Shown in pieces: positions 1-9,286 of a DNA stretch of 44,375 nucleotides. The stretch lies in assembly GCA_021791615.1 (NCBI GenBank), contig JAJYWG010000207.1, forward strand, positions 1 through 44,375, written 5' to 3'. Position 1 is the first letter of the stretch; each line of letters starts with the position of its first letter. Both the position numbers and the translations under genes were made by a program. Source of the stretch: Actinomycetes bacterium (GTDB lineage: Bacteria > Actinomycetota > Acidimicrobiia > Acidimicrobiales > RAAP-2). The notes beneath the pieces were generated by a model, which saw only the letters and a list, made by a program, of their open reading frames with translations, searched no databases and was not told the DNA's origin.

Positions 1-173
1 CTCCACCCCGATTGTCTCGGGGCCACCACCACGACCGGTGGATGGTCGTTTCTACGCGCCAGAACTACTATAAGTCCTAGTCAGAGGCACGTTTCCCTAT
101 CCGCGCGGCCTCTTAGCGAATTGCTGCAATCCTCTCAGGCTTTTCTTAGAAATGCACCGTATCGTCCGGTACG
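1..173. other. Upstream intergenic region with two small hairpins
   Basis: No gene is visible here. Two short perfect stems occur: CCCCGA (6-11) with TCGGGG (17-22), and ACGACC (31-36) with GGTCGT (44-49). The second is followed by a few T residues, so it could end transcription from a gene left of the window. A TATAAG-like -10 candidate lies at 69-74 but has no convincing -35. The region is the leader of the ABC permease gene. Confidence 0.35.
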
Positions 174-175
174 AT
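161..175. promoter_or_regulatory. Possible repressor operator overlapping the permease start
   Basis: An inverted repeat ATCGT-N5-ACGAT lies at 161-175 and overlaps the ATG at 174. A site in this place could block initiation of the permease-ATPase pair or a leaderless transcript. No regulator gene is next to it in the window, so the assignment rests on symmetry and position only. Confidence 0.25.
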
Positions 176-1655
176 GTTCTTCACCTACCTCCGACGCGAG
201 CTGCGACGGCGCGTCAAGCAGGCAGTCGTGGTGGCCGTGGGTCTCGCCATCGGGATCGGCCTGGTGGTGGTGGTCTCCGCGACGTCGGCCGGAGTGAAGA
301 CGGCCCAGGCTCAAGTGCTGCATTCGCTCTATGGCGTCGGCACGGACCTGACCGTCACGATGCCCGCGAAGCCTTCGTCGGGGGGCTTCCAGCATTTCGG
401 GACATTCCGTCGTGCATCGGGTTCGCAGGGCTCCCATGTCGCCCGGAAGACCCTCAGACCGTCGATCGGATCCGCGACGCTTCCCGAGTCCGACGTCGGC
501 CGGGTGGACCACCTTCACGGCACGGCCGCGAGTGTCGGCGGCCTCACCCTTACCGATACCTCCTTCTCGGGCACAATTCCGGCCGCACCATCCACAGGCA
601 CATCCTCGGGTGGCTTCGGCGCACCCAGAGGGCAGGGCCTCGGGTTCACAATCTCGACGTTCACCGTCGACGGCGTCCAGATCGATAACTCCGGCGTGGG
701 ACCGCTGAGCGCATCTGAAGTAACGGATGGCTCGTACTTCTCCAAGGGGAATTCGACGGCTGATGTCGCCATCGTGAGCTCGTCGTATGCCAAGACCGAC
801 AAGCTCGCTGTCGGCTCGAAACTCACAGTCGCCGGAACGTCGGTCAACGTCATCGGGGTCGCAGATCAGACCTCGGGTTCCACCGACGTCTACCTGCCGC
901 TGGCCACGGCCCAGAACCTCGCCGGCGTGACCGGGAAGGTCACCAACATCTACGTGGCCGCATCGAACGCCACGTCGGTGACAAGCCTGGCCGCCGACGT
1001 CAAAAAGCTCATCCCGGGAGCAACAGTGGCCACGTCGGCGAGCCTCGCCAGCGACATCAGCGGATCGCTCTCGAGCGCCTCGCATCTGGCCACCAACCTG
1101 GGCAAGTGGCTCTCGATCGGTGCACTCGTCGTCGCCATCCTCCTGGCCGGATTGCTGATGCTGTCCGCGGTGACGCGTCGGGTTCGTGAATTCGGCACCT
1201 TGAAAGCGCTCGGATGGCGCACCCGACGAATAGTCGGACAGGTCATGGGCGAAGGTCTTGCTCTCGGCATCCTCGGGGGCGTCACTGGGCTGGTCCTCGG
1301 GGTGGTCGGAGCAGAGATCATCTCGGCCGTGTCGCCGTCACTCACGGCCACCGTGGGCTCGCCAGCGGCATTGGGAGCGGCGTTCGGCGGCTTCGGCGGC
1401 GGTGGAGCGGGAACGCCCTTCGGGGGAGGAGCAACAAGCCCCGGATTCCACCGTCCGGCCCGGGCGGGGTCGTTCTCCCATCATGGTGCTGCTGCCGTCC
1501 ACACGGTGGCTATCCACCTCACGGCGCCTCTCCAGGGAGGAGCAATCGGCCTCGCCCTCGGGCTGGCCATCCTGGGCGGACTGGTCGCAGGCGCATTCGG
1601 TGCATGGCGAGCTGGGCGACTCCGCCCAGCGACAGCCCTGAGGCGGGTGGAATGA
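174..1655 (+). CDS. FtsX-like ABC transporter permease
   Basis: This 493-residue protein looks like a MacB/FtsX-family permease. It has an N-terminal membrane segment (about 17-37), a large extracytoplasmic region rich in Ser, Thr and Gly (about 40-310), and three C-terminal membrane segments (about 313-333, 361-384, 455-477). The cytoplasmic loop after the second segment carries the family-typical REFGTLKALGWR stretch. An unusual Gly/His-rich insert (about 400-445, including FGGFGGGGAG and two His pairs) lies before the last segment. Its stop overlaps the ATPase start (ATGA), so the two are translationally coupled and should form one exporter or envelope-remodelling complex. The substrate cannot be told from sequence. 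The ATG at 174 gives a normal N-terminus directly before the first membrane helix. Confidence 0.85.
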   Translation: MFFTYLRRELRRRVKQAVVVAVGLAIGIGLVVVVSATSAGVKTAQAQVLHSLYGVGTDLTVTMPAKPSSGGFQHFGTFRRASGSQGSHVARKTLRPSIGSATLPESDVGRVDHLHGTAASVGGLTLTDTSFSGTIPAAPSTGTSSGGFGAPRGQGLGFTISTFTVDGVQIDNSGVGPLSASEVTDGSYFSKGNSTADVAIVSSSYAKTDKLAVGSKLTVAGTSVNVIGVADQTSGSTDVYLPLATAQNLAGVTGKVTNIYVAASNATSVTSLAADVKKLIPGATVATSASLASDISGSLSSASHLATNLGKWLSIGALVVAILLAGLLMLSAVTRRVREFGTLKALGWRTRRIVGQVMGEGLALGILGGVTGLVLGVVGAEIISAVSPSLTATVGSPAALGAAFGGFGGGGAGTPFGGGATSPGFHRPARAGSFSHHGAAAVHTVAIHLTAPLQGGAIGLALGLAILGGLVAGAFGAWRAGRLRPATALRRVE

Positions 1656-2395
1656 CGATCGTGCCACCGGAACAGGAAATACCGACCGATGCTCCAGAAG
1701 TGGGCACGCACAGCCGTCGGAACTTGTACTCGCTCAAGAATGTACACAAGACATTCCGGCGTGGTGACACGAGCCGCGTCTCGGCGTTGGACGGCGTCGA
1801 TCTCAAGATCGACCAGGGTGAATTCGTGGCAATCCAAGGTCCGACCGGTCAAGGCAAGACGACCCTCCTCACCCTTCTTGGGGGTCTCGACCGACCCACT
1901 TCGGGGAACGTGTTCTTCGAAGGGCGGGACCTCGGCACCCTGGACGACACTCACCTGGCTCAGCTCCGGGCCGGGGCCTTCGGGTTCGTGTTCCAATCGT
2001 TCAACCTGATCCCCACCCTCAACGCCCTCGAGAACGTCGAGACGGCCCTCGTGCCCCTGCATTGGGACCCGTCTGATCGCCGCGCTCGAGCGCAGGAAAC
2101 GCTCGAGCGCCTCGGGCTCGGCGACCGTCTCACTCATTTACCCGCTGAGCTGTCAGGGGGTCAGCAGCAGCGAGTCGCGCTGGCGCGAGCACTCGTAAAA
2201 GAACCCACGGTGCTTCTTGCCGACGAGCCCACCGGCAACCTCGACGAGACAACCCGTGACGAGATCGTCGGGCTCATGCGCCAGCTCTGGCGGGACCTCG
2301 GACTCACGCTCGTGATCGTGACCCACGACTCCGGGGTCGCCAAAGGGGCGGATCGAACCCTGGTGATCAGACGAGGGCGGGTCGCCTCGGGGTAG
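1652..2395 (+). CDS. ABC transporter ATP-binding protein (MacB/LolD type)
   Basis: This 247-residue ATPase powers the permease encoded just before it. Visible motifs are Walker A GPTGQGKTT (63-71), the Q-loop region VFQSFNLIP (113-121), the signature LSGGQQQR (167-174) and Walker B VLLADEPTGNLD (187-198), followed by the switch histidine in VTHD. LSGGQQQR plus DEPTGNLD is characteristic of the LolD/MacB/FtsE group, which pairs with FtsX-like permeases. The Walker A has Thr and Gln where this group usually has Ser residues (GxSGSGKS), which should still bind nucleotide. The start was chosen at the ATG overlapping the permease stop; a longer reading extends inside the permease gene and is not credible. 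The stop is followed by a short hairpin at 2394-2411. Confidence 0.9.
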   Translation: MTIVPPEQEIPTDAPEVGTHSRRNLYSLKNVHKTFRRGDTSRVSALDGVDLKIDQGEFVAIQGPTGQGKTTLLTLLGGLDRPTSGNVFFEGRDLGTLDDTHLAQLRAGAFGFVFQSFNLIPTLNALENVETALVPLHWDPSDRRARAQETLERLGLGDRLTHLPAELSGGQQQRVALARALVKEPTVLLADEPTGNLDETTRDEIVGLMRQLWRDLGLTLVIVTHDSGVAKGADRTLVIRRGRVASG

Positions 2396-2411
2396 TGCAC
2401 CGAGCTGCACT
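2394..2411 (+). terminator. Weak hairpin after the ABC ATPase gene
   Basis: AGTGCA (2394-2399) pairs with TGCACT (2406-2411) across a 6-nt loop, starting at the stop codon. There is no T-run, so it could be a stabilising 3' hairpin or a weak terminator. Confidence 0.25.
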
Positions 2412-2480
2412 TCGACAGGTGCCCCACCCGCACCGATCGAGATTCCACCACGCCAGTCTCATTCACGAGCGTGAGTGCCG

Positions 2481-2552
<72 letters not shown>

Positions 2553-2562
2553 ATGCCGGTCG

Positions 2563-2568
2563 ACATTA
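2563..2568 (-). promoter_or_regulatory. Candidate -10 for tRNA-Asn
   Basis: On the minus strand TGC-TAATGT forms an extended -10-like element ending 10 bases before the tRNA 5' end, inside the 43-bp gap after rpoD. No good -35 is seen. Co-transcription with rpoD is also possible. Confidence 0.35.
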
Positions 2569-2595
2569 GCAGCCGGGCTTCGGTCGCCCGCATGC

Positions 2596-3801
2596 TCAAG
2601 CCTCTTCCAGGTAGTCCCGAAGCAGGTAGGCGGCGTCGGGACGGCGGAGCTTGGCCAGCGTCTTGGACTCGATCTGCCGCACTCGCTCACGGGTGACCCC
2701 GAATTCCCGTCCGACCTCCTCAAGGGTCCGGATCTTGCCGTCGTCGAGGCCGAAGCGTAGCCGGACGACGTCCTGCTCGCGCTCGGTCAGATGGGCCAAG
2801 GCCTCTTTCACGGCCTGGTCGAGCATGGCCCTGGTGGCGGCGTCACCGGGGACGACCGCACCTCGGTCTTCGATGAGGTCCGAGAGGCTGAAGTCGTCCT
2901 CCTCGCCCACGGGCTGCTCGAGGGAGATCGTGTCCTGGTTGATGCGCTGGATCTCTCGAACCCGCTCGATGGGGTACTCCACCCTCAGGGAGAGCTCCTC
3001 GGTGGTCGGTTCGCGGCCCAGCTCTTGGAGAAGCTGCCGCTGAGCCCACACCACCTTGTTGATGGTCTCGACCATGTGGACCGGGATCCTGATGGTGCGA
3101 GCTTGATCGGCGATGGCCCGGGTGATGGCCTGACGTATCCACCACGTGGCGTAAGTGGAGAATTTGAAGCCCTTGGAGTAGTCGAACTTCTCCACCGCCC
3201 GCATGAGGCCCAGATTTCCCTCCTGGATCAGATCCAAGAAGGCCATGCCGCGATTGCGGTAACGCTTGGCGATCGAAACCACCAACCGAAGGTTGGCCTC
3301 GATGAGAGCCTCCTTGGCCATCTGCCCCTGCCGAACACGCCGACGATCGGCGAAGACCTGCTCAGGGGTGAGTATCCGATGGTCAGGATGCTCGCTTCCG
3401 GCTCCCCCACCGGACTCGGCTTCGGCTTCGGCTTCGGCGAGAGCGTGCGCCGCGAGCCTGGCCGCCGCCTCGTTCCCCTGCTGAATGCGACGGGCCATCT
3501 CCACTTCGAGCTCGACGCTCAACAGTGGGACCTTACCGATCTCCTTCAAGTACGTGTGGACGGGATCTTCGGCGCTGCCGCCTCCACGGTCAGCGGACCC
3601 AGAAGGGGCGTTGGATCGGGCTCCCCTGTCAGATCGAGAACCTGAACGGACTGCGTCCACGGGTGCCGTCCGTGCTCCCGATCCCTTATCCAGGTGGTTC
3701 GACCTCCCCCGCGAGGACGCTTCGAGCGCGCCACTCGCCGTCGGGTCCCCGGGCACAGCGGTGGCACCATCGAGTCCGGTCACGTCACGTATATCCGTCA
3801 T
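2596..3801 (-). CDS. rpoD: Primary RNA polymerase sigma factor (RpoD/SigA/HrdB type)
   Basis: This 401-residue protein directs RNA polymerase to housekeeping promoters. The N-terminal 75 residues are low-complexity (Ser, Gly, Arg). Region 1.2 starts at [17 protein letters not shown] (79-95). Region 2 (161-235) has the hallmark [26 protein letters not shown] and [13 protein letters not shown]. Region 3 (240-315) has [12 protein letters not shown] and [10 protein letters not shown]. Region 4 (335-401) has [18 protein letters not shown] and the [13 protein letters not shown]. An Ala/Glu run ([11 protein letters not shown], 120-130) and a Gly stretch expand the linker between regions 1.2 and 2. 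The gene starts 18 bp after dnaG, the conserved dnaG-rpoD pairing. Full regions 1.2 to 4 make it the principal sigma factor and not an ECF type. Confidence 0.97.
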   Translation of the reverse strand: MTDIRDVTGLDGATAVPGDPTASGALEASSRGRSNHLDKGSGARTAPVDAVRSGSRSDRGARSNAPSGSADRGGGSAEDPVHTYLKEIGKVPLLSVELEVEMARRIQQGNEAAARLAAHALAEAEAEAESGGGAGSEHPDHRILTPEQVFADRRRVRQGQMAKEALIEANLRLVVSIAKRYRNRGMAFLDLIQEGNLGLMRAVEKFDYSKGFKFSTYATWWIRQAITRAIADQARTIRIPVHMVETINKVVWAQRQLLQELGREPTTEELSLRVEYPIERVREIQRINQDTISLEQPVGEEDDFSLSDLIEDRGAVVPGDAATRAMLDQAVKEALAHLTEREQDVVRLRFGLDDGKIRTLEEVGREFGVTRERVRQIESKTLAKLRRPDAAYLLRDYLEEA

Positions 3802-3819
3802 GGGCCGTCCAGCGAGCCA

Positions 3820-5778
3820 TCAACCCTCCCGTTCCACCAGCCACGCTAGCAACCGCTGGGCCGCCGGGTGACAGGCTTCGGGAACGTCAAGCTCTTCCAT
3901 CCAGTGGCGGACCAATGCCGTCTCGCTGGCCACCGATCCCAGGTCCCCGGCTTGCGTGCGGACTGCGGCCGACATCTGCGAGAGGCTACGCCTGACCGCT
4001 CCTCGCAAGAGTTGGAAGACGACGGCGTCAACGGGGTCGACCAGGGGATCCCCCACGTCCACCGGTTCCTCCACCGTGACCCGCCGCAACAGGTCGGCCA
4101 CTTCCAGGGGTGACTGCTCGACTGCTTCGTGGACGCTGTCGGCCATGCTGAGAGCAGCAAAAGCCCGCCGCTGGAGGTCGTCGGTGAAGAGCACTTCGTG
4201 GAGGCGTCCGACCACATCTTCGGGCCTGTGGACGGCCAGGCGGAGTCCTTCGAGGCCGGGGCGGCTGGACGGTGTGGGCCGAGAACCGGCCGGGGACGAA
4301 CCAGGGCCACCCTTGCGTTCGAAAGCTGCGCGGTCGTCCGTGGACCCATCAAGTACCGCTGAGGCGCGGTCCACTGGATGTTCTCGGTGATCATCGTGCC
4401 GGCGAGCCTCGCTCCGACCGCCCCCCTGGGCTCTCCGTTCGCTCCGTTCACGTTCTCTGCTCTCTTCCAGACGCAGACGAACGCTTTGGGCGTCCAGCCG
4501 GCACCGATCAGCGATCTGCATGACGTACTGATCTCGCACCAGCGCATCGGGGTGCTCCGCTACCGCCCGTAGGGCTGCCTCTGCGGCACGAGCCCGCCCC
4601 TCGACAGTGGTCAAGTCGGCTCCCGTAAACACCCTGTCGACCCGGAACTGGAGCAGCGGACGAGCTCGGGTGATGGCGTCGCGGAGCCTCTCGGGATCAG
4701 TCCTGGCCAGGTCGGCGGGGTCGGTCCCGGGGGGGAATTGCGCCACCGCTATCTCCACCTCGTGGCGGCTCTCCCACTCATACACTCGTGACACAGCGGA
4801 CTGCCCGGCATTGTCGGCGTCGTATGCCAGGACGATCCTCCGCCCGAAATTCCTGAGCAGCTTCAAATGCTCTTCGGCCAATGCCGTCCCACACGTAGCG
4901 ACGGCGCGCGGGACATCGGCGGCGAAGAACCCGATCACGTCCGTATATCCCTCGCACACCACGACCTCGCCTGACCCGACGATGTCGTTCTTGGCCCAGT
5001 TCAGCGCGTACAGCGTCCGCCTCTTGCTGTAGATGGGCGTTTCGGGTGAGTTCTTGTACTTCGGCTCAGGCCGGCGCTGGCCAATGACGCCATTCCCTGT
5101 GTCGGGCCCGCCATAGCCGTCGCCGGCTGGGAGGATGCGGCCTCCAAGGGCAATCGGACGTCCGGAGGGATCGCAAATTGGGAAGATGATGCGCGCTCGG
5201 AACGCATCCTGAGCGTTCCCACGACGATTTCGAAATCCGAGGCCGGTATCGACCAGGACCCGCTCGGGCAGCCCCAAAGCTCGACAGAGGGCATCCCAAT
5301 CATCGGGCGCCCAGCCCAGTCGGAACTTCCGGACGAGCTCACTGCCATAGCCGCGTGAGCGGAGATAGTTCCGTGCCGGCCCGGCATCTGGAGCTGACAG
5401 AAGGCGTTCGTGGTACCAGCAGACAGCACGTTCCATCGCTTCGAACAGGACGGTTCGTTGCCGCTGGGCCACACCCCCGCCGGCATCCTCTCGGACCGCG
5501 ATACCCGAGCGGTCAGCCAAGTACCTCACTGCGTCGACGAAGTCGAGGTGCTCCATCGACCGGACGAAGGTGATGGCGTCCCCCGATGCCTGGCATCCGA
5601 AGCAGTAGTAGAAGCCCTCCTCGGCGTTCACGCTGAACGACGGAGTCTTCTCTGCATGGAACGGGCAGAGTCCCACCCACCGCCTACCCTGGCGGCGCAG
5701 GGCCGCGTGCTCGCCGATGAGTGCCACGATGTCAGTCGCCGCCCTCACTTGGGCCACGTCCTCGTCGGGAATGCCCAT
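3820..5778 (-). CDS. dnaG: DNA primase
   Basis: DnaG makes the RNA primers for chromosome replication and works with the replicative helicase. From the chosen ATG (652 residues) the CHC2 zinc site is C38, H41, C59, C62 (GLCPFHAEKTPSFSV, YYCFGC). The TOPRIM core has EGYTD (276-280) and DADNAG (320-325), which bind catalytic metal. The C-terminal helicase-interaction part follows a Ser/Arg-rich linker (about 460-530). An upstream GTG at 5826 would add 16 residues, but DnaG proteins normally start close to GIPDED, so the ATG at 5778 is preferred. Neither start has a strong ribosome binding site. It sits between ppdK (84 bp upstream) and rpoD on the same strand. Confidence 0.95.
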   Translation of the reverse strand: MGIPDEDVAQVRAATDIVALIGEHAALRRQGRRWVGLCPFHAEKTPSFSVNAEEGFYYCFGCQASGDAITFVRSMEHLDFVDAVRYLADRSGIAVREDAGGGVAQRQRTVLFEAMERAVCWYHERLLSAPDAGPARNYLRSRGYGSELVRKFRLGWAPDDWDALCRALGLPERVLVDTGLGFRNRRGNAQDAFRARIIFPICDPSGRPIALGGRILPAGDGYGGPDTGNGVIGQRRPEPKYKNSPETPIYSKRRTLYALNWAKNDIVGSGEVVVCEGYTDVIGFFAADVPRAVATCGTALAEEHLKLLRNFGRRIVLAYDADNAGQSAVSRVYEWESRHEVEIAVAQFPPGTDPADLARTDPERLRDAITRARPLLQFRVDRVFTGADLTTVEGRARAAEAALRAVAEHPDALVRDQYVMQIADRCRLDAQSVRLRLEESRERERSERRAQGGGRSEARRHDDHREHPVDRASAVLDGSTDDRAAFERKGGPGSSPAGSRPTPSSRPGLEGLRLAVHRPEDVVGRLHEVLFTDDLQRRAFAALSMADSVHEAVEQSPLEVADLLRRVTVEEPVDVGDPLVDPVDAVVFQLLRGAVRRSLSQMSAAVRTQAGDLGSVASETALVRHWMEELDVPEACHPAAQRLLAWLVEREG

Positions 5779-5862
5779 GACCGAGCAGGGTACCGCCCCG
5801 AAGGTGCCGACGAGGCCGTCCGGCACCGACGGTCTGGCCGCCCCGCCCCAAAGGGTGTGGTG

Positions 5863-8655
5863 TCAGCCCTTGGGCGTCTTCGGCGAGGAGGTGCCCTTTC
5901 CTTTGGCTTTGGCCTTGGCTGGCTTCCTCACGCCCGGCCGGGGCTTCGGCGGGGTCGGGCCCCCGGCCGACTGGATCACGGCCTGGGCCGCGGCCAGCCG
6001 GGCAACGGGCACCCGATAGGGAGAACAGCTCACGTAGTCCACACCGAGGCGGTGGAAGGTCGAAATCGACTGGGGATCTCCTCCGTGCTCTCCGCACACG
6101 CCGATCTTGAGACCCGGGCGCGTAGACCGGCCTCGTCGGATGCCGATACTGACCAGCTCTCCAACTCCATCGGCGTCGATGATCTCGAAAGGATTGTGCT
6201 CCAGCAGCCCCTGGTCGAGGTAGGTCGACATCATGCGTCCCTCTACGTCGTCGCGACTGAACCCGAACGTCATCTGGGTCAGATCGTTCGTCCCGAACGA
6301 GAAGAAATCTGCTTCATGTGCGATCTCGGCAGCCAGAAGCGCCGCCCGAGGGGTCTCGATCATGGTGCCGATCGTGACGTCCCCCGGTGCCATGGAACGG
6401 CTGCCTCGGCCGGCCTTTGACCGGCTGTCCTTGCTGCTGCCGCCCCGACCACTGGGTGGGGCCGGGGTCAGCTCCCCCTCCACGACCTCCTCCACCCACC
6501 TCCGGGCCAGTGCGAGCTCAGGTCGGCTCACCGTGAGGGGGATCATGATCTCGACCACGGGGTGACCACCCTGATCCATTCGTCGCCTCACGGCCTCCAT
6601 CAGGGCCCGGACCTGCATCGCGTAGAGGCCGGGCTTCACCACCCCGAGCCGCACGCCTCGGGTCCCAAGCATGGGGTTCACCTCTTTCCAGGCCAGGGCG
6701 GCCTGGTAGAGGCGTTGCTCCTCTTCGGAGAGTCCCGTGGTGGCCGCCTTGATGGCCAACTCCTGGGTCGACGGGAGGAACTCGTGAAGGGGAGGGTCCA
6801 AGAGCCGTACCGTGACCGGGAGCCCATCCATGGCTTCGAGGATCGCCTCGAAGTCATCACGCTGGACGATGCGGAGCGCTTCGAGTGCTTCCCGCTCGTC
6901 GTCGGGGTCTGTGGCCAGGATCATCCTGCGGACGATCGGGAGACGGTCATCCCCGAGGAACATGTGCTCGGTACGGCACAGGCCGACTCCCTCGGCACCC
7001 AGCCGGCGTGCGTTGGCCGCATCGTCGCCGGTGTCAGCGTTCGCTCTGACCGCCATGTGGCCGGCACGGATCTCGTCGGCCCACTCGAGGAGAGCGTTCA
7101 GCTCCTCGGGCGGATCAGCCGCAGTCAGGGGGACCTGGCCCAGCACCACGGTGCCCTCGGTGCCGTCGAGCGACAGCCAGTCGCCTTCCTTCACCACGAT
7201 CTGACCCACCTGCATCTGGTGGCGGCCGATCACCAGTGCCTCGGCCCCCACCACTGCCGGCTTCCCCCAACCCCGGGCCACGACGGCAGCGTGGCTGACC
7301 AGACCGCCACGGGCAGTCAGGACCCCCTGTGCTGCCAGCATCCCGTGCACGTCCTCCGGCGAAGTCTCCACCCTCACCAGCACCGCCGGCTCGCCTCGAG
7401 AAGCAGCCTCTGCGGCATCGTCGGCGGTGAAATAGGCACGGCCAACCGCCGCCCCGGGTGACGCGGCCAGACCACGAGCCAACACCTCGTGGTGCCCTCC
7501 TTCGAATTGGGGGTGGAGAACCGAGCTCAGATGCTCTTCGGTGACGCGGCACACGGCCTCTTCGCGGGAGAGGGCGATGTCCCGCTCTGAGGTCATCTCC
7601 ACGGCCATCCGCACTGCCGCCTTGCCGGTCCGTTTCCCGACCCTCGTCTGGAGCATCCACAGCTTGCCCTGCTCAATGGTGAATTCGGTGTCACACATGT
7701 CCCGGTAGTGGCGTTCGAGCCGACCGAAGATGTCCATGAGCTCCCGATACACCTTGGGGAATGCCGTCTGCAGCGCGGCAAGCGGCTCGGTGGTGCGGAT
7801 GCCAGCCACCACGTCTTCCCCCTGGGCGTTCACCAGGAAGTCTCCGTAGGCACCGCGCTCACCGGTGGCCGGGTCACGGGTGAACCCGACACCGGTTCCT
7901 GAGCGGTCGTCACGGTTCCCGAACACCATCGCCTGGACGTTGACCGCCGTCCCCAGTGAGTGGGGGATCCGCTCCTTTTCCCGGTAGGCCACAGCACGCG
8001 CTCCGTTCCAGCTCCGGAACACCGCCTCGATGGCGCCTCGCAACTGTGCAGCCGGATCCTGCGGAAACGGATTGGAAGTCCTGCGCTCGACGATCTGCTG
8101 GTAGGAGTCGACGAGGTATCGAAGGAGCTCGGTGGGCACCTTGGCATCCGAAGTGGTCCCAGCGAGCTCCTTGGCTGCGTCGAACAGGGAGTCGAATTCC
8201 TCTCCAGGGAGGTCCAACACGATCCGCGAGTACATGGCGATGAACCGCCGGTACGAGTCGTATGCGAACCGTTCGTCACCGGTCTGCTGGGCCAGGCCTT
8301 CGACGGATTGATCGTTCAAGCCAAGATTGAGGACGGTGTCCATCATGCCCGGCATGGAGAACTTCGCACCCGAGCGAACGGACACCAACAGCGGGTCGGC
8401 AGGGTCTCCGATCACCTTTGACATCGCCTTCTCGAGGCGGGCCCGAGCCCGGGCCACCTGCTCGGAAAGCCCATCGGGCCAGCCCGACTCCATGTAGGCC
8501 CGGCAGGCATCGGACGTGATAGTGAACCCCGGCGGGACGGGCAGCTTCAACACCGACGTCATCTCCGCCAAATTTGCCCCCTTGCCGCCCAGTAGATCCT
8601 TCATGTCCATTGGAGCCAGGCGGTGTGAGTGGTCAAAGTCGAAAACGTAGGGCAT
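5863..8655 (-). CDS. ppdK: Pyruvate, phosphate dikinase
   Basis: This 930-residue enzyme interconverts pyruvate + ATP + Pi with phosphoenolpyruvate + AMP + PPi. Domains in order: an N-terminal ATP-grasp nucleotide-binding region (GGKGANLAEM near 23-32, MPGMMDTVLNLGLND near 101-115), the swivelling phosphohistidine domain with TARGGLVSHAAVVARG (catalytic H455), and the C-terminal PEP/pyruvate TIM barrel with GTMIETPRAALLA, FSFGTNDLTQMTFG and CGEHGGDPQSI. A Ser/Gly/Arg-rich insert (ending SRSMAPGD) interrupts the barrel just before GTMIETPRAA, and the C-terminus ends in a Lys/Pro-rich tail. The ATG at 8655 is preceded by a good GAGGAGG-like ribosome binding site. It probably serves gluconeogenesis or PPi-linked glycolysis, with the direction unknown. 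Confidence 0.96.
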   Translation of the reverse strand: MPYVFDFDHSHRLAPMDMKDLLGGKGANLAEMTSVLKLPVPPGFTITSDACRAYMESGWPDGLSEQVARARARLEKAMSKVIGDPADPLLVSVRSGAKFSMPGMMDTVLNLGLNDQSVEGLAQQTGDERFAYDSYRRFIAMYSRIVLDLPGEEFDSLFDAAKELAGTTSDAKVPTELLRYLVDSYQQIVERRTSNPFPQDPAAQLRGAIEAVFRSWNGARAVAYREKERIPHSLGTAVNVQAMVFGNRDDRSGTGVGFTRDPATGERGAYGDFLVNAQGEDVVAGIRTTEPLAALQTAFPKVYRELMDIFGRLERHYRDMCDTEFTIEQGKLWMLQTRVGKRTGKAAVRMAVEMTSERDIALSREEAVCRVTEEHLSSVLHPQFEGGHHEVLARGLAASPGAAVGRAYFTADDAAEAASRGEPAVLVRVETSPEDVHGMLAAQGVLTARGGLVSHAAVVARGWGKPAVVGAEALVIGRHQMQVGQIVVKEGDWLSLDGTEGTVVLGQVPLTAADPPEELNALLEWADEIRAGHMAVRANADTGDDAANARRLGAEGVGLCRTEHMFLGDDRLPIVRRMILATDPDDEREALEALRIVQRDDFEAILEAMDGLPVTVRLLDPPLHEFLPSTQELAIKAATTGLSEEEQRLYQAALAWKEVNPMLGTRGVRLGVVKPGLYAMQVRALMEAVRRRMDQGGHPVVEIMIPLTVSRPELALARRWVEEVVEGELTPAPPSGRGGSSKDSRSKAGRGSRSMAPGDVTIGTMIETPRAALLAAEIAHEADFFSFGTNDLTQMTFGFSRDDVEGRMMSTYLDQGLLEHNPFEIIDADGVGELVSIGIRRGRSTRPGLKIGVCGEHGGDPQSISTFHRLGVDYVSCSPYRVPVARLAAAQAVIQSAGGPTPPKPRPGVRKPAKAKAKGKGTSSPKTPKG

Positions 8656-8759
8656 CGGGCCTCCTCGCCCAGGGATTCAGGAACGAACTCCACAACACTA
8701 CCGGTCTGACGGACCAGCACTTCTGATCGGACTCCGAGCCTCGGTTCACCACCCCGCCA

Positions 8760-9254
8760 TCACGTGACACGTCCCGAGCGCGACGAGAGGGCATTGGACG
8801 GTTGCGGTGCTCGGCGCAGGTACACAGAACGAGCATCCTGGAGAAAGGCGTGGATCGACCGCAGCTCCTCGACGGTGTGGCGTCCCAGGAGTGCCCGCAT
8901 CTCGGCGATCATCGGCGCATGGACTTCGAAAGACCTCTCGGCCGCCTCCGGCACCAGTTCGACGAGGACCCGCCTTCTGTCCTCGGGGTCTCGACGGCGC
9001 TTTACCACCCCAGCCCGTTCCAAGCGGTCGACGAGGAAGGTCACGGCCCCACTGGAGAGACCGGTCGCCTCACCCAACTCGCCGGCAGCCATGGTCCCCC
9101 TCCGGACCAGCAGGTCGATGCACCTCACATCGGTGCGGCTGAGACCCATGACCTGGGCCACCGCTTCGTCGTACAGATCGGCTGCGCTCAAGTACTCCCG
9201 CAACGCCAGCCCGAGCTGGATCGACAACTCGCGCCGGCTGCATCTTGTTGACAC
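8760..9254 (-). CDS. MarR-family transcriptional regulator
   Basis: This 164-residue winged-helix protein probably represses the divergent ABC-2 exporter at 9287. The MarR core includes LSRTDVRCIDLLVRRG (38-53), a recognition helix region (GEATGLSSGAVTFLVDRLER, about 61-80) and the wing RRRDPEDRRRVLVEL (86-100). Flanking helices would form the dimer interface. The GTG at 9254 is chosen because an upstream start at 9314 would overlap the divergent gene and cover the operator, and its extra 20 residues do not resemble MarR. The 32-bp divergent gap holds a 25-bp imperfect palindrome, so autoregulation together with exporter control is likely. The ligand is unknown. ppdK lies 104 bp downstream on the same strand. 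Confidence 0.88.
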   Translation of the reverse strand: MSTRCSRRELSIQLGLALREYLSAADLYDEAVAQVMGLSRTDVRCIDLLVRRGTMAAGELGEATGLSSGAVTFLVDRLERAGVVKRRRDPEDRRRVLVELVPEAAERSFEVHAPMIAEMRALLGRHTVEELRSIHAFLQDARSVYLRRAPQPSNALSSRSGRVT

Positions 9255-9277
9255 ATAAGAGACTTTACCACTAAGTT
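9248..9277 (+). promoter_or_regulatory. Promoter of the DrrAB-like exporter
   Basis: A consensus -35 TTGACA (9248-9253) is followed after 18 bases by the -10-like TAAGTT (9272-9277). The transcript would start only a few bases before the ATG at 9287, so it would be nearly leaderless. The MarR operator covers the spacer and the -10. Confidence 0.6.
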
Positions 9278-9281
9278 TCTT
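9257..9281. promoter_or_regulatory. Probable MarR operator
   Basis: A 25-bp imperfect palindrome has outer arms AAGA/TCTT and inner arms ACTT/AAGT around a 7-bp centre TACCACT. It fills the gap between the MarR GTG (9254) and the exporter ATG (9287) and overlies the exporter promoter. Position and symmetry fit MarR-type repression by blocking polymerase. Confidence 0.6.
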
Positions 9282-9286
9282 TGTGA

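Noticed and set aside
2791..3645. Plus-strand frame antisense to rpoD
   Set aside because: Shadow of a strongly conserved sigma factor gene; no recognisable domains.
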